Both the position numbers and the translations under genes were made by a program. Shown here piece by piece: positions 7,031 through 15,440 of a stretch of DNA of 64,000 nt. Positions within the stretch are counted from its first letter, which is position 1. Each line of letters starts with the position of its first letter. The DNA is from Pedobacter duraquae (GTDB lineage: Bacteria; Bacteroidota; Bacteroidia; Sphingobacteriales; Sphingobacteriaceae), in assembly GCF_004362245.1 (NCBI RefSeq), contig NZ_SNWM01000002.1:248001-312000 (forward strand), read 5' to 3'. Below the pieces are notes generated by a model. That model saw only the letters and a program-made list of their open reading frames with translations, did no database searches and was not told the origin of the DNA.

Positions 7031-9436
7031 TTAATTTTCATTCACTGCACTACGCTTCTTCTCTTCCTCGGCGCCATTATTTTTCTTCCCATTTTTTATG
7101 GTACCACCGAAACTGTAACTGAGATTAAGCTTCGCCATTCTCGTTTCAAACGTGTTTTGCCAGGTCTGCTGCACAGATCCGCTGTTTTGCTGGTAGAAAT
7201 TCTTGTACGATTTAAAAATATCCATCACGTTAAGCTGAACAGAGGCACGCTTATTCAGGAACTGTTGGCGAATACCGGCTGTCAGGTAGGCAAATGGCTG
7301 GGTAGTGATCGTCCGCTCCATACTTTTCCCGCGATAGTTAAAAAGTAACATCAATGAAAAACGCTTCGTTATAGAAAAACTATGATAGGACGTGGCAGAA
7401 AGACTGGCAATACCATCACTCTGCAATATCATTCCATTAAATTCACCTTTGAAAGAACGTTTAGACAAATTGGCACTTGTACTGGTATACCACCATGGAA
7501 GTACCTGCTTGCCATACATGGCCTGCAGCGTAACGTAGCTTGAATAATCTGCGTTGCCCGGTAATGTGGTTAATATGTCTTCCCCTGTAGGAACTGTTAT
7601 ACTCGTAAAATCATCCTTGGCGTAGCTGTAAGTTACCCCCAAAAACAATGCATTTTTATAGCCATACCATAAATCTGCGTTATAGGCGATAAGTGGTTGA
7701 AGCGCCGGATTTCCAGCCTGCAAATTATTACTATTGATGATGCGTACAAGCGGATTTAAACTTTCATAACCCGGACGCTCAATCCTTTTGTTTACTCCTA
7801 AACTTAAAGAGTTACTTGGATTAAGCTTGTAATCTAAATGCAGGGATGGGAATGGCTGTAAGTAATGCCTGGTAAAACTACTGGCTCCAAATTGCTGTTC
7901 GCCCTGCCCATGAGTGTATTCTCCCCTGATGCCCAGTTGATAAGAAAGTTTTTTGCCCGTATGGTCATAGGTTAAGTAAAGCGCCGAAATCAATTCTTTG
8001 TAGTTAAAAACATCAGTCTGCTGACTGCTCAAATCTTTGTAGAAATTGGTGTTCCCTGAATTTACATAACTTGTTTTCATGCCCATTTCAAATTGGCTGC
8101 CGTTCTTTAGCGGATGCGTATAATCTGTTTTGATTGCGTACACATCGAATACCCGATCCTGAGATACTGTGCTTGGCAAATCTGAAAACGGGCTAAGCAC
8201 AATGTTTCGGTTGTCCTGGTCATTGTAGTTTCCGGAGCGATAATAATCGAGATCGATGGTAAGTTCCCGTCCGGCGGTGTCTAACTGATGCTGTAGTCGC
8301 AATCCCGAAGACAAATTATTGGCCTTGATACCAACTATGTTGACAAATTCAGATCCGCTGCCAGGATTTTCTCCAGCGTTTAGGCTAATTTTAGAAAAGG
8401 CATCGCGCGTTAAAGACTGAAAGCCGGGTCTTATCGACGCCGATAATGTAGTTCGTTTGGACAGATAAAAATCCGCGCCTAGATTGGGTGTGTAATTGGC
8501 GCTTGTTCTGGTGCTTTGAATATCAGAAACAGACCGACGGACAGATGACCCAGCGGTACTTAACATGGAGACGATATAACTATCATTGAAATACTTGTTG
8601 TAGTTATAATCCATATTTAGCAAAACGTTGTATGACTTTCCTTTATAATTGAGGTTAATCCCACCATTTGCTTTTCCAAATGTGCCTTTTCCCCCGCCAG
8701 CATATGCGTTCCCATTTAACCCTGCGCTGTAATTACGCTTTCTAATGATGTTGATTATTGCACCATTCCCAGCAGCATCATACTTAGCGGAAGGCTGGGC
8801 GATGAGTTCAACCTTTTGAATTGCAGATGAAGACATCCCCTTCAACATGCCAGACAGGGCCTCGGCAGAAAGCGTGGTCGCTTTGCCATCAACATAAATC
8901 TGTACAGACTTTCCATTCAGGCTGATCCGGTCGTCCGGTGTCACCGTTACCCCGGGAAGCTGATTCATTACATCTAAAATAGGTGCCCCTGCCCCCATCC
9001 CATTCAGATTCACGACAAGCTTATCTGCTTTTCGCTCAACAAAGGGAAGCGGCGCAGAAATAGTAACAGTTGCCAGTTCTGTAGTAATTGGATGAAGTGA
9101 GATAGCACCTAAAGCATGGCTTTGCGCTTCAGAGACAGCAAAGGGTTTTGACTTAAGCGTGGTATAGCCCATCATCTTAAACTCGATAAAATATTTCCCC
9201 GCCGGAACTTCAAATAGGAAATGGCCTGAAATATCAGCCAATACAACCTTCACCCTACTGGAATCCTGAACTTTTTTTAAACTCACCTGGACAAATGGAA
9301 GCATCGAACGGTTTTCATCGATCACGTCGCCCGTAACCACTCCATTTTTTTGTTGGGCATTAACAGCCATAGAAATGATAGATAAGCAGAAACTTAAGAA
9401 AAAAAGAAGGTAGAATTTAGTACTAACGGTGCGCAT
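7031..9436 (-). CDS. TonB-dependent-receptor-like outer-membrane beta-barrel protein
   Basis: A signal peptide (MRTVSTKFYLLFFLSF to VNAQQ) is followed by a carboxypeptidase-regulatory-like domain (about 30-110), a plug-like region (LNGMGAGAPILDVMNQLPGV; about 140-230) and an outer-membrane beta-barrel of the OMP_b-brl_3 type to the C-terminus. The upstream in-frame ATG at 9472 would precede the signal peptide, so ATG 9436 is preferred. It lies just downstream of the M56 protease and BlaI genes on the same strand. Two palindromes lie 45-94 bp before its start, suggesting its own BlaI-controlled promoter. The transported ligand is unknown. Confidence 0.85.
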   Translation of the reverse strand: MRTVSTKFYLLFFLSFCLSIISMAVNAQQKNGVVTGDVIDENRSMLPFVQVSLKKVQDSSRVKVVLADISGHFLFEVPAGKYFIEFKMMGYTTLKSKPFAVSEAQSHALGAISLHPITTELATVTISAPLPFVERKADKLVVNLNGMGAGAPILDVMNQLPGVTVTPDDRISLNGKSVQIYVDGKATTLSAEALSGMLKGMSSSAIQKVELIAQPSAKYDAAGNGAIINIIRKRNYSAGLNGNAYAGGGKGTFGKANGGINLNYKGKSYNVLLNMDYNYNKYFNDSYIVSMLSTAGSSVRRSVSDIQSTRTSANYTPNLGADFYLSKRTTLSASIRPGFQSLTRDAFSKISLNAGENPGSGSEFVNIVGIKANNLSSGLRLQHQLDTAGRELTIDLDYYRSGNYNDQDNRNIVLSPFSDLPSTVSQDRVFDVYAIKTDYTHPLKNGSQFEMGMKTSYVNSGNTNFYKDLSSQQTDVFNYKELISALYLTYDHTGKKLSYQLGIRGEYTHGQGEQQFGASSFTRHYLQPFPSLHLDYKLNPSNSLSLGVNKRIERPGYESLNPLVRIINSNNLQAGNPALQPLIAYNADLWYGYKNALFLGVTYSYAKDDFTSITVPTGEDILTTLPGNADYSSYVTLQAMYGKQVLPWWYTSTSANLSKRSFKGEFNGMILQSDGIASLSATSYHSFSITKRFSLMLLFNYRGKSMERTITTQPFAYLTAGIRQQFLNKRASVQLNVMDIFKSYKNFYQQNSGSVQQTWQNTFETRMAKLNLSYSFGGTIKNGKKNNGAEEEKKRSAVNEN

Positions 9437-9479
9437 GAGATATGGATTAAATGAGTTAATCCAAACATACAACTATTAC

Positions 9480-9497
9480 ATTAGTTTTACAACTAAT
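9480..9497. promoter_or_regulatory. Putative BlaI-type operator before the outer-membrane protein gene
   Basis: The 18 bp palindrome has half-sites TTAGTT/AACTAA around a 4 bp centre. The same half-sites, with a 5 bp centre, occur at 11059-11075 before the blaI-like gene, at a similar distance from the start codon. Sharing between the two promoters of one gene cluster argues for a common repressor, most simply the local BlaI protein. This is inference. Confidence 0.5.
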
Positions 9498-9509
9498 CTT
9501 TTAGCTATA

Positions 9510-9529
9510 ACATCTAATTAATTAGATGT
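9510..9529. promoter_or_regulatory. Perfect 20 bp palindrome between the M56 and outer-membrane protein genes
   Basis: ACATCTAATTAATTAGATGT is its own reverse complement. It lies next to the TTAGTT/AACTAA site. It could be a second operator or, less likely given the missing T-run, a transcription-ending hairpin for the M56 gene. Confidence 0.4.
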
Positions 9530-9541
9530 TCACTTATGTTT

Positions 9542-10675
9542 TTACTTATTTTCGGCAAAGTTTATACCCATCTGATAGGATGATCTTACAGGCTCTCCGT
9601 TCAATATAGCCGGTTCCCATTTCGGACTACCGCCTACTATTCTTAACGCCTCAAGATCGCTCGCCTTATCTAAACCATTCTCTATCTTCACATGACTAAC
9701 CATACCGTCTGTTTCCACAATGAAACTAACTTTAACTTTACCGCGCTTATCCGACACTTTTTGAGCTGCTTTAACCAAATACCTGCTGAATGCTTCAAAC
9801 CCACCTGGAAAGTTAGCCGCTTTGTCCAATTTTATGTTGCCGCGACTAAAATCAGCACTTCCAAAAGAGCAAAACAACAATAATGTAATAATCATCGGAA
9901 GTGTCAACACATATTTCCATAACCGGGAGCTATTTGATTTTTTGCGTTGTAACATCCCTATTCTTTCTTCTAATAGATTATTATTAAAAAAACTATTCGA
10001 CAACATTGGAGAAGCACTGAAATTGTGTAAAAAAAGGGTCATTGCATATTGCTTTTTACTTCCAGCCAGCTTCGCCGCCTGTTCATCAGCTAGAAATTCG
10101 TGAATACATACAAGACATTTTCGGTAATAATAAATTACAGGGTTGAACCAGAAAAACACCTTCATCATTTCCAGCAACAGGATATCTAAGGTGTGATACT
10201 GTCTGACATGAACATTTTCATGTGCATCAATAATTTCGAAATTTTCAATATCGGTATCAATTACCTTTGTTTTCCAAAAGGAAAATGCACTTCCTTTTTT
10301 AACTAATTTAAGCACGTTTCTAGTCCCATAAATTTTAACCGAGAGAATAATGGCATTAATTATCACCCCGATCCAATAAATAACAACCACTGGATTGATA
10401 TGCTCGGCGCCCAATAATAGCCCCTTGCCATCAGGAATGACTGATAATGTGGACACGACCAAATCTATCTTTGGAAGTGCAAAAAGAAAAGACAAATCCA
10501 AAGTGGGAATCAACACAGACAAGAAAATAGACGAAAGCAGATAAACTCTGTTCACAAAGAAAAATGTCTCGCGTTGCAGCAGCAGTTTATAAAAAAGATA
10601 TAAAACAGTCAATGAAATACCCGACAAGAAAAAGTACAGCATCAGATTCATAGCGCTAATCTTTAATATTATCAA
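9542..10675 (-). CDS. M56-family (BlaR1-like) membrane metalloprotease with TonB-like C-terminal domain
   Basis: The N-terminal half has four predicted membrane helices (about residues 7-25, 37-60, 93-113 and 258-276). The zinc-protease motif HENVH, with a later ADEQAA glutamate segment, lies near residues 150-200, as in BlaR1/MecR1. Instead of a penicillin-binding sensor, the C-terminus (about 300-377) resembles an energy-transducer TonB domain (VKVSFIVETDGMVSHVKIENG, YQMGINF). Family knowledge suggests that it senses an envelope signal and cleaves the partner BlaI repressor. It overlaps the blaI-like gene by 20 bp, so translation is probably coupled. Confidence 0.87.
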   Translation of the reverse strand: MIILKISAMNLMLYFFLSGISLTVLYLFYKLLLQRETFFFVNRVYLLSSIFLSVLIPTLDLSFLFALPKIDLVVSTLSVIPDGKGLLLGAEHINPVVVIYWIGVIINAIILSVKIYGTRNVLKLVKKGSAFSFWKTKVIDTDIENFEIIDAHENVHVRQYHTLDILLLEMMKVFFWFNPVIYYYRKCLVCIHEFLADEQAAKLAGSKKQYAMTLFLHNFSASPMLSNSFFNNNLLEERIGMLQRKKSNSSRLWKYVLTLPMIITLLLFCSFGSADFSRGNIKLDKAANFPGGFEAFSRYLVKAAQKVSDKRGKVKVSFIVETDGMVSHVKIENGLDKASDLEALRIVGGSPKWEPAILNGEPVRSSYQMGINFAENK

Positions 10676-11024
10676 TCATTTTAAGTAACTGCTCTGCGTC
10701 TTTGAGATCAATTTTCTTTTCCTGAACAAAAAATGAAAACATATCCTGGACAGAATTGGAAAAATAGTTACCCAGAAACTTATCTGCTTCATGCCGCATA
10801 TATTCTTCCTTGCTAATCAGCGGATAATAGCGATGTGTTTTACCAAAAGCCTCAAAACCAAGCACCCCCTTACTTTCCAAAATCCTGATAATCGTTGAAA
10901 CTGTACTATATGCTGGCTTCGGATCAGGAAGCTCGTTGATAATTTCCTTAACGAAAGCTTTTTCTAATTTCCAGAGCACTTGCATAAGCTGACCTTCAAC
11001 CTTGGTTAAATCTTTTATTTCCAT
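10656..11024 (-). CDS. BlaI/MecI/CopY-family transcriptional repressor
   Basis: The 122-residue winged-helix protein shows the family pattern: LTKVEGQLMQVLWKLEKAFVKEI at the N-terminus, then AYSTVSTIIRILESKGVLG as recognition helix and wing, and a C-terminal dimerisation region. The frame extends upstream to 11081, but family alignment places the start at ATG 11024 (MEIKDLTKVEG). BlaI proteins repress their own operon until the cognate M56 protease cleaves them. The downstream overlapping M56 gene is that partner, and a matching palindrome lies 35 bp upstream. Confidence 0.9.
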   Translation of the reverse strand: MEIKDLTKVEGQLMQVLWKLEKAFVKEIINELPDPKPAYSTVSTIIRILESKGVLGFEAFGKTHRYYPLISKEEYMRHEADKFLGNYFSNSVQDMFSFFVQEKKIDLKDAEQLLKMIDNIKD

Positions 11025-11058
11025 AATTTTTTCGCTTCCCCTAATATCAGCTAAAAAA

Positions 11059-11075
11059 TTAGTTATCTCAACTAA
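11059..11075. promoter_or_regulatory. Putative BlaI-type operator before the blaI-like gene
   Basis: TTAGTT and AACTAA half-sites flank a 5 bp centre, the same half-sites as at 9480-9497. The position, about 35 bp before the start, fits autorepression. Confidence 0.5.
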
Positions 11076-11450
11076 AAACATCTTTTTAACACGCCAGACC
11101 TTTCCCTGTACACATTTTCTACCTAATAGACCTCAATGAAAGAATTTTTATACATTTCAACACGTCTTCATCGATCAGAAGATGAAAACACAAACCTCAA
11201 CTTATCGTTCGGTAGAATAAATTTGGAAGATCTATAGCTATAATGCTGACCATACGGTAAAACTAAACATAAAGTGCCCTTTACTGAAAAAGTCCAAGAC
11301 TTTGCCATAGTTTTAATTAGTTGTAAACTTTCGTGTTTGACAAATTATTAAAACTATTTAAGTTTCCATTGCATACCAACACTTTGATAAGACGATTTAT
11401 TTGCTTTCTTTGCGCCAGATTTATTAGCCAGAGTTGTATATTTAATTAAA
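11076..11450. other. Divergent intergenic region with candidate promoter for the acyltransferase
   Basis: No gene was found in this AT-rich region between divergently transcribed genes. A Bacteroidota-type promoter for the plus-strand gene is possible near 11381-11410, where a TTTG word is followed by TTCTTTG at roughly the -33/-7 spacing. A partial copy of the TTAGTTGTAAA operator word occurs near 11318. Confidence 0.35.
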
Positions 11451-12548
11451 ATGCATTTAAAATATTATAAAGAGTTAGACGGTGTACGTGGCTTCGCCGC
11501 CTTAATGGTTATATTTTTTCACATTGCCCAAGATACCGATAACTCTTCCTTATTACTCAAATTCCTTCATAAACCAGGAAGTTTCGGGCAAACCGGCGTA
11601 ACGCTGTTTTTCGTGCTTTCCGGATTTCTAATCACCCGAATCTTACTGGAAGCAAAATTAACTGGCAACTATTTTTCAAATTTTTACATTCGGCGGAGCC
11701 TAAGGATTTTTCCTCTCTATTATCTGGGATTAATCGTTTATTTGGTCGCTCAACCTTATTTTGTTAACGGACATACAACTAAATTCCAACACAACTGGTA
11801 CTACTGGGTATATCTTCAAAACATTGCTCAGACTTTTAACTGGGACATTAAAGGGCCTAGTCACTTCTGGAGTTTAGCAGTGGAAGAACATTTTTACCTG
11901 GTTTGGCCTATAATTGTCTATTACACAGCTAACAAAAATTTATTAAAAGTACTTGTAATAATTTTCGTTGTCAGCATGCTAACGAAAATTGGGTTAAGTC
12001 ATTACGGCTACGGCAGTTTCTATTTTACTTTTACTAACATGGACTGCCTTGGATTTGGTGCTTTTGCCGCACTAAACCATATATATAAATGGATAAACGT
12101 AAAACATCTTTTATATTTAGCGCCAACAGCCCTTGTTCTCTTAGTTGTAAACTGGTGGGTCTTGGGAGGACAAGGCAACAATAATATTTACGTTTTTAAA
12201 TTGCCATTAATTTCTCTGTTATACATGATGATGATCATTCTTTTAACAGAGAAGGACACCATCTTGAACGGATTCTTTAGACTCAAATTTCTTAGATTCA
12301 CGGGTAAAATCAGCTATGGGTTATATGTTTATCATCCTCTATGTATTGGTTTCGCAATGAGTCACTTTAAAACTAATGATTTTGTTTTCACTTTTATTCT
12401 AATCATTACATCGACTTATCTACTATCTTATTTAAGTTATTATAGCTTTGAAATTTGGTTTATAAAACTTAAAGATCGCTTCACTAAAGTTCAGTTGGTT
12501 CATAACCCTAACCTCCCCGAAAATAACACAAGTATACAATCACATTAA
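11451..12548 (+). CDS. Acyltransferase-3 family membrane protein (OafA/YrhL-like)
   Basis: The 365-residue integral membrane protein has about ten hydrophobic helices and begins with the family signature ELDGVRGFAALMVIFFHI, containing the conserved catalytic-type histidine. Further landmarks are RRSLRIFPLYYLGL and SHFWSLAVEEHFYLVWP. Members transfer acyl (often O-acetyl) groups from the cytosolic to the outer face onto surface sugars. The substrate cannot be told from sequence. It stands alone on the plus strand, so no biosynthetic context identifies the target glycan. Confidence 0.88.
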   Translation: MHLKYYKELDGVRGFAALMVIFFHIAQDTDNSSLLLKFLHKPGSFGQTGVTLFFVLSGFLITRILLEAKLTGNYFSNFYIRRSLRIFPLYYLGLIVYLVAQPYFVNGHTTKFQHNWYYWVYLQNIAQTFNWDIKGPSHFWSLAVEEHFYLVWPIIVYYTANKNLLKVLVIIFVVSMLTKIGLSHYGYGSFYFTFTNMDCLGFGAFAALNHIYKWINVKHLLYLAPTALVLLVVNWWVLGGQGNNNIYVFKLPLISLLYMMMIILLTEKDTILNGFFRLKFLRFTGKISYGLYVYHPLCIGFAMSHFKTNDFVFTFILIITSTYLLSYLSYYSFEIWFIKLKDRFTKVQLVHNPNLPENNTSIQSH

Positions 12549-12723
12549 TCCAACCTTTCCATTGACAATTAACCTTTTGTTAATTTGTTAACTTCTTCTA
12601 CTCATATCCACTTACGTTTAATACGATCAACCCGGGAAAATGATAGATGTTTTTCCTACCGATTTATACATTAATACAAGATAAATTTCCGAACTTGAAG
12701 CAGTATTATGGCACAACAACCGC

Positions 12724-13269
12724 ATGAAATTCTTCGCATCATTGCTAAATGAGTTATTGATGGAACATCAACTATTATTCACCGAAAAACAACGCTTTAA
12801 TCAATGGTGGCTCTGGCTTATCCTGTTAGCCGTAAATGGAGTTGCACTGTATAGCATGTATAATAATGGGGCAATGCAACAGTCATCTGGAAACATCCAG
12901 ACCTGGCTCTCTCTTGGAATTCCGTTGCTGGTAACAGTTTTGATTTTTACAGCTAAACTGGAAACCCGGATCACTCAAGACGGAATTTATGTTCGTTTTT
13001 TTCCCTTCCATCTTACTTTCAGGCAATACACCTGGGATAAAATCCAAAATCTATCCCTCAGAAAATATAGTCCAATTATGGAATATGGCGGATGGGGAAT
13101 CCGATATTCAGGGAATGGGTGGGCTTTCAATACGACGGGAAACATGGGATTACAACTTGAATTCCCTGACAATAAAAAGTTACTGATCGGAACAAAAAAA
13201 GCAGATGATATGAAGCGCGTACTTGAAAAAATGAGTCACGTGATCTATACCAGGTATAACCAAAATTAA
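12724..13269 (+). CDS. Hypothetical membrane protein with two N-terminal helices
   Basis: The 181-residue protein has two hydrophobic segments, about residues 28-45 (WWLWLILLAVNGVALYSMY) and 58-78. They are followed by a soluble beta-rich domain with EYGGWGIRYSGNGWAFNTTG. The pattern resembles small PH-like membrane proteins of Bacteroidota (possibly the DUF6141 type, low certainty). An internal ATG at 12760 (MEHQLLFTEKQRF) is an equally good start. The gene ends inside the left arm of the terminator at 13266. Confidence 0.7.
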   Translation: MKFFASLLNELLMEHQLLFTEKQRFNQWWLWLILLAVNGVALYSMYNNGAMQQSSGNIQTWLSLGIPLLVTVLIFTAKLETRITQDGIYVRFFPFHLTFRQYTWDKIQNLSLRKYSPIMEYGGWGIRYSGNGWAFNTTGNMGLQLEFPDNKKLLIGTKKADDMKRVLEKMSHVIYTRYNQN

Positions 13270-13320
13270 CTGAACACGTATTTCCATGCATCTTACTCAG
13301 GTGATTACGTGTTCAGTTAA
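13266..13320. terminator. Bidirectional terminator-like stem between convergent genes
   Basis: A perfect 15 bp inverted repeat (13266-13280 with 13306-13320) encloses a 25-nt loop. It lies between the converging membrane-protein and GH127 genes and includes the stop codon of the former. There is no long T-run, so efficiency is uncertain. Confidence 0.6.
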
Positions 13321-13348
13321 AAGGATAAATTGTATGTAGAAACCTTGA

Positions 13349-15196
13349 TTATCTCGCGTCAACCGAGGCAGGGATCCAGACTGTAGAACCAGCTCCGGTT
13401 TGACTTGCATCAGAATAAGGCACTAAGGTTAATTGAGATTTTACTCCATTTTTTGTTGTTACTGACAATTGATAAACCTGACTACCTACCCAATCAGCGG
13501 GAAGTTTTCCTTGATTGACTAATATTGGTGTCTTGCTAACCATATAACTGCTCCCCTCCCCTTTATTCAGCGAATCATCAAATGCTAAAAGTTGCGGTCC
13601 GCGTTTGATCGCGATTTCGTTGGGATAGCTTTTGCCTCCAGGCAATACATGAACAGGGATATTGAAAGTAACGGCGATCTTATCACCCGCTTTCCAGGTC
13701 CTGGAGATGTTAACTACGTCATCTGCTATGCCAGAGTAGGCCTTGCCATTTACAGTTGCCTTAAATGCTGTTGCCCACATTGGTACCCTAAGTTGAATAG
13801 CAAAGCTGGCTGGTTTCGGTACATCAACCAGAATGTCGGCAACACCGGCTTGCGGAAATTTACTTTGAATCTTGAGTCCAAGGCGCATTTGCTGGTTATC
13901 TACCAGGATATGATCTTCTATATCTGCTGATTCATAGAAAAATACAGTTGGCTTATTTCTGAGATGTCCATAATTTAGGTAAGGGATCAGTGATATACCC
14001 CTCGGCACACTGGATAGGCAACACGTAATGTGACAACGGTAAGGTTTAACGCCAACCAGTGGGGTGTAATAACTTACGCAACCTGTAGATGGATTTTCTG
14101 CCGCCAGCAAATGGTTATAAACGGATTTTTCGACCTCGTTAAAATATTTCATGTCGCCGGTTGCCGCGAACATCTGCATACCAAACTGAACCCAGGTTGT
14201 TGTTACACAGCCCTCGCCCATATGTGCAGCAGTGTCGGCGGATAATTCAAAATCATCTTTAAAACGTTCGTGATCACTGGTTGTTCCAGAAACGAAAAGC
14301 CTTTTGTTGGCAATATCATCAAAGGCGATTTTCGAAGCGGTAAACAGTTCAGGCTCTCCGGTAACACGGTAAAGCTTAATGACGCCTACCAGGTTTGAAA
14401 GCATTTCATAAGCCTTGCCATTTGCTACTTTATTTACCTGTTTATGGGTCAGTAACGAATTAATGATCGCCGGCCCACCCTGATGGTTATAGGCAGAGAT
14501 GATGTAATGGCAAAAATCAAGATATTTTTTATCACCAGTCCAGCGGTACAGGTCAACCATCGGGTCAATTACCGAAGTAGCGGCCATTCCAACATGTGAT
14601 CCGGCTTTGATAATATCCTTTTGACCGGGGTTATCTCCAAAGGTCCGACACAGCAGATTGCCAATTTTTACTGCAGCATCGTAAAACTTGCGGTCGCCGC
14701 TAACGCGGTAATACGCCAGCAAACCCACCAGGTTGTATTTATGCGACCAAACATCCCATGATGTCCAGTAATTTTCTGGCAGATACGTACCAAGATATCC
14801 GTCGGGAAGCTGGGTAGACACCAATGTATTGGCTATCCGGTCCATCTGCTTTTTTAAGGCTTCGTCTTTAGTTATTTCCCAGGTATTTGCCGCAGCCTCT
14901 AAATATTTACCCACGTGCTCACCAATCCATCGGTGCTTACCCGGTCTGTGTGTAAAGCCGTCTAAAAGTCCAGCTTCATCTATTTTAAGTAATCTGTTTT
15001 TTAGGTTTTCTGTATAACGGTCACCCAGATAACCTTTTAAGGTATTTTGAGCAGGTAGCTGGATATCCCAGATAGTTGGAGTGATCTCCTTAACTACCGG
15101 TTGTACTTTAACGCGGGCATCCTGTGCCCAGGCCGGCACGATGAACATCAGGCAAAATGCCAAAACGGCAAATGTTGGGTAAAAAGTTCGTTTCAT
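13349..15196 (-). CDS. GH127-family beta-L-arabinofuranosidase-like glycoside hydrolase (secreted)
   Basis: This 615-residue enzyme has a signal peptide (to AWAQ), an (alpha/alpha)6 barrel typical of GH127/DUF1680 and a C-terminal beta domain. Characterised GH127 enzymes bind zinc through a Glu-x-Cys and a Cys-Cys pair, with one Cys as nucleophile. Here Glu328-Gly-Cys330 and Cys392-Cys393 (CHITCCLSSV) match that pattern. Other landmarks are HRWIGEHVGKYLEAAA and WDVWSHKYNLVGLLAYYRV. The expected reaction is release of terminal beta-L-arabinofuranose, probably in the periplasm. It is flanked by a convergent and a divergent gene, so it is monocistronic. GH146 is a close alternative. Confidence 0.85.
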   Translation of the reverse strand: MKRTFYPTFAVLAFCLMFIVPAWAQDARVKVQPVVKEITPTIWDIQLPAQNTLKGYLGDRYTENLKNRLLKIDEAGLLDGFTHRPGKHRWIGEHVGKYLEAAANTWEITKDEALKKQMDRIANTLVSTQLPDGYLGTYLPENYWTSWDVWSHKYNLVGLLAYYRVSGDRKFYDAAVKIGNLLCRTFGDNPGQKDIIKAGSHVGMAATSVIDPMVDLYRWTGDKKYLDFCHYIISAYNHQGGPAIINSLLTHKQVNKVANGKAYEMLSNLVGVIKLYRVTGEPELFTASKIAFDDIANKRLFVSGTTSDHERFKDDFELSADTAAHMGEGCVTTTWVQFGMQMFAATGDMKYFNEVEKSVYNHLLAAENPSTGCVSYYTPLVGVKPYRCHITCCLSSVPRGISLIPYLNYGHLRNKPTVFFYESADIEDHILVDNQQMRLGLKIQSKFPQAGVADILVDVPKPASFAIQLRVPMWATAFKATVNGKAYSGIADDVVNISRTWKAGDKIAVTFNIPVHVLPGGKSYPNEIAIKRGPQLLAFDDSLNKGEGSSYMVSKTPILVNQGKLPADWVGSQVYQLSVTTKNGVKSQLTLVPYSDASQTGAGSTVWIPASVDAR

Positions 15197-15440
15197 AATA
15201 TTTGGTTAGGTACCGGTTTACATGCTGCATTTTCGATCCTTTAAGTACCACAATGGCTCCGGTCAGGATAAAGTCTAGTCTTGCTGATGTATTACCGCTG
15301 ATCCAAACTTAATCGGAAATGCGATCTCCACCATGCCTTATTTTCATCATCTCATGAATCGTAATAGTCAGATAATTTAGTAAATTAAGCCGGTAAAACT
15401 GACTATCAACACATTATATATTTTGATTCCTCTTTAGTTC

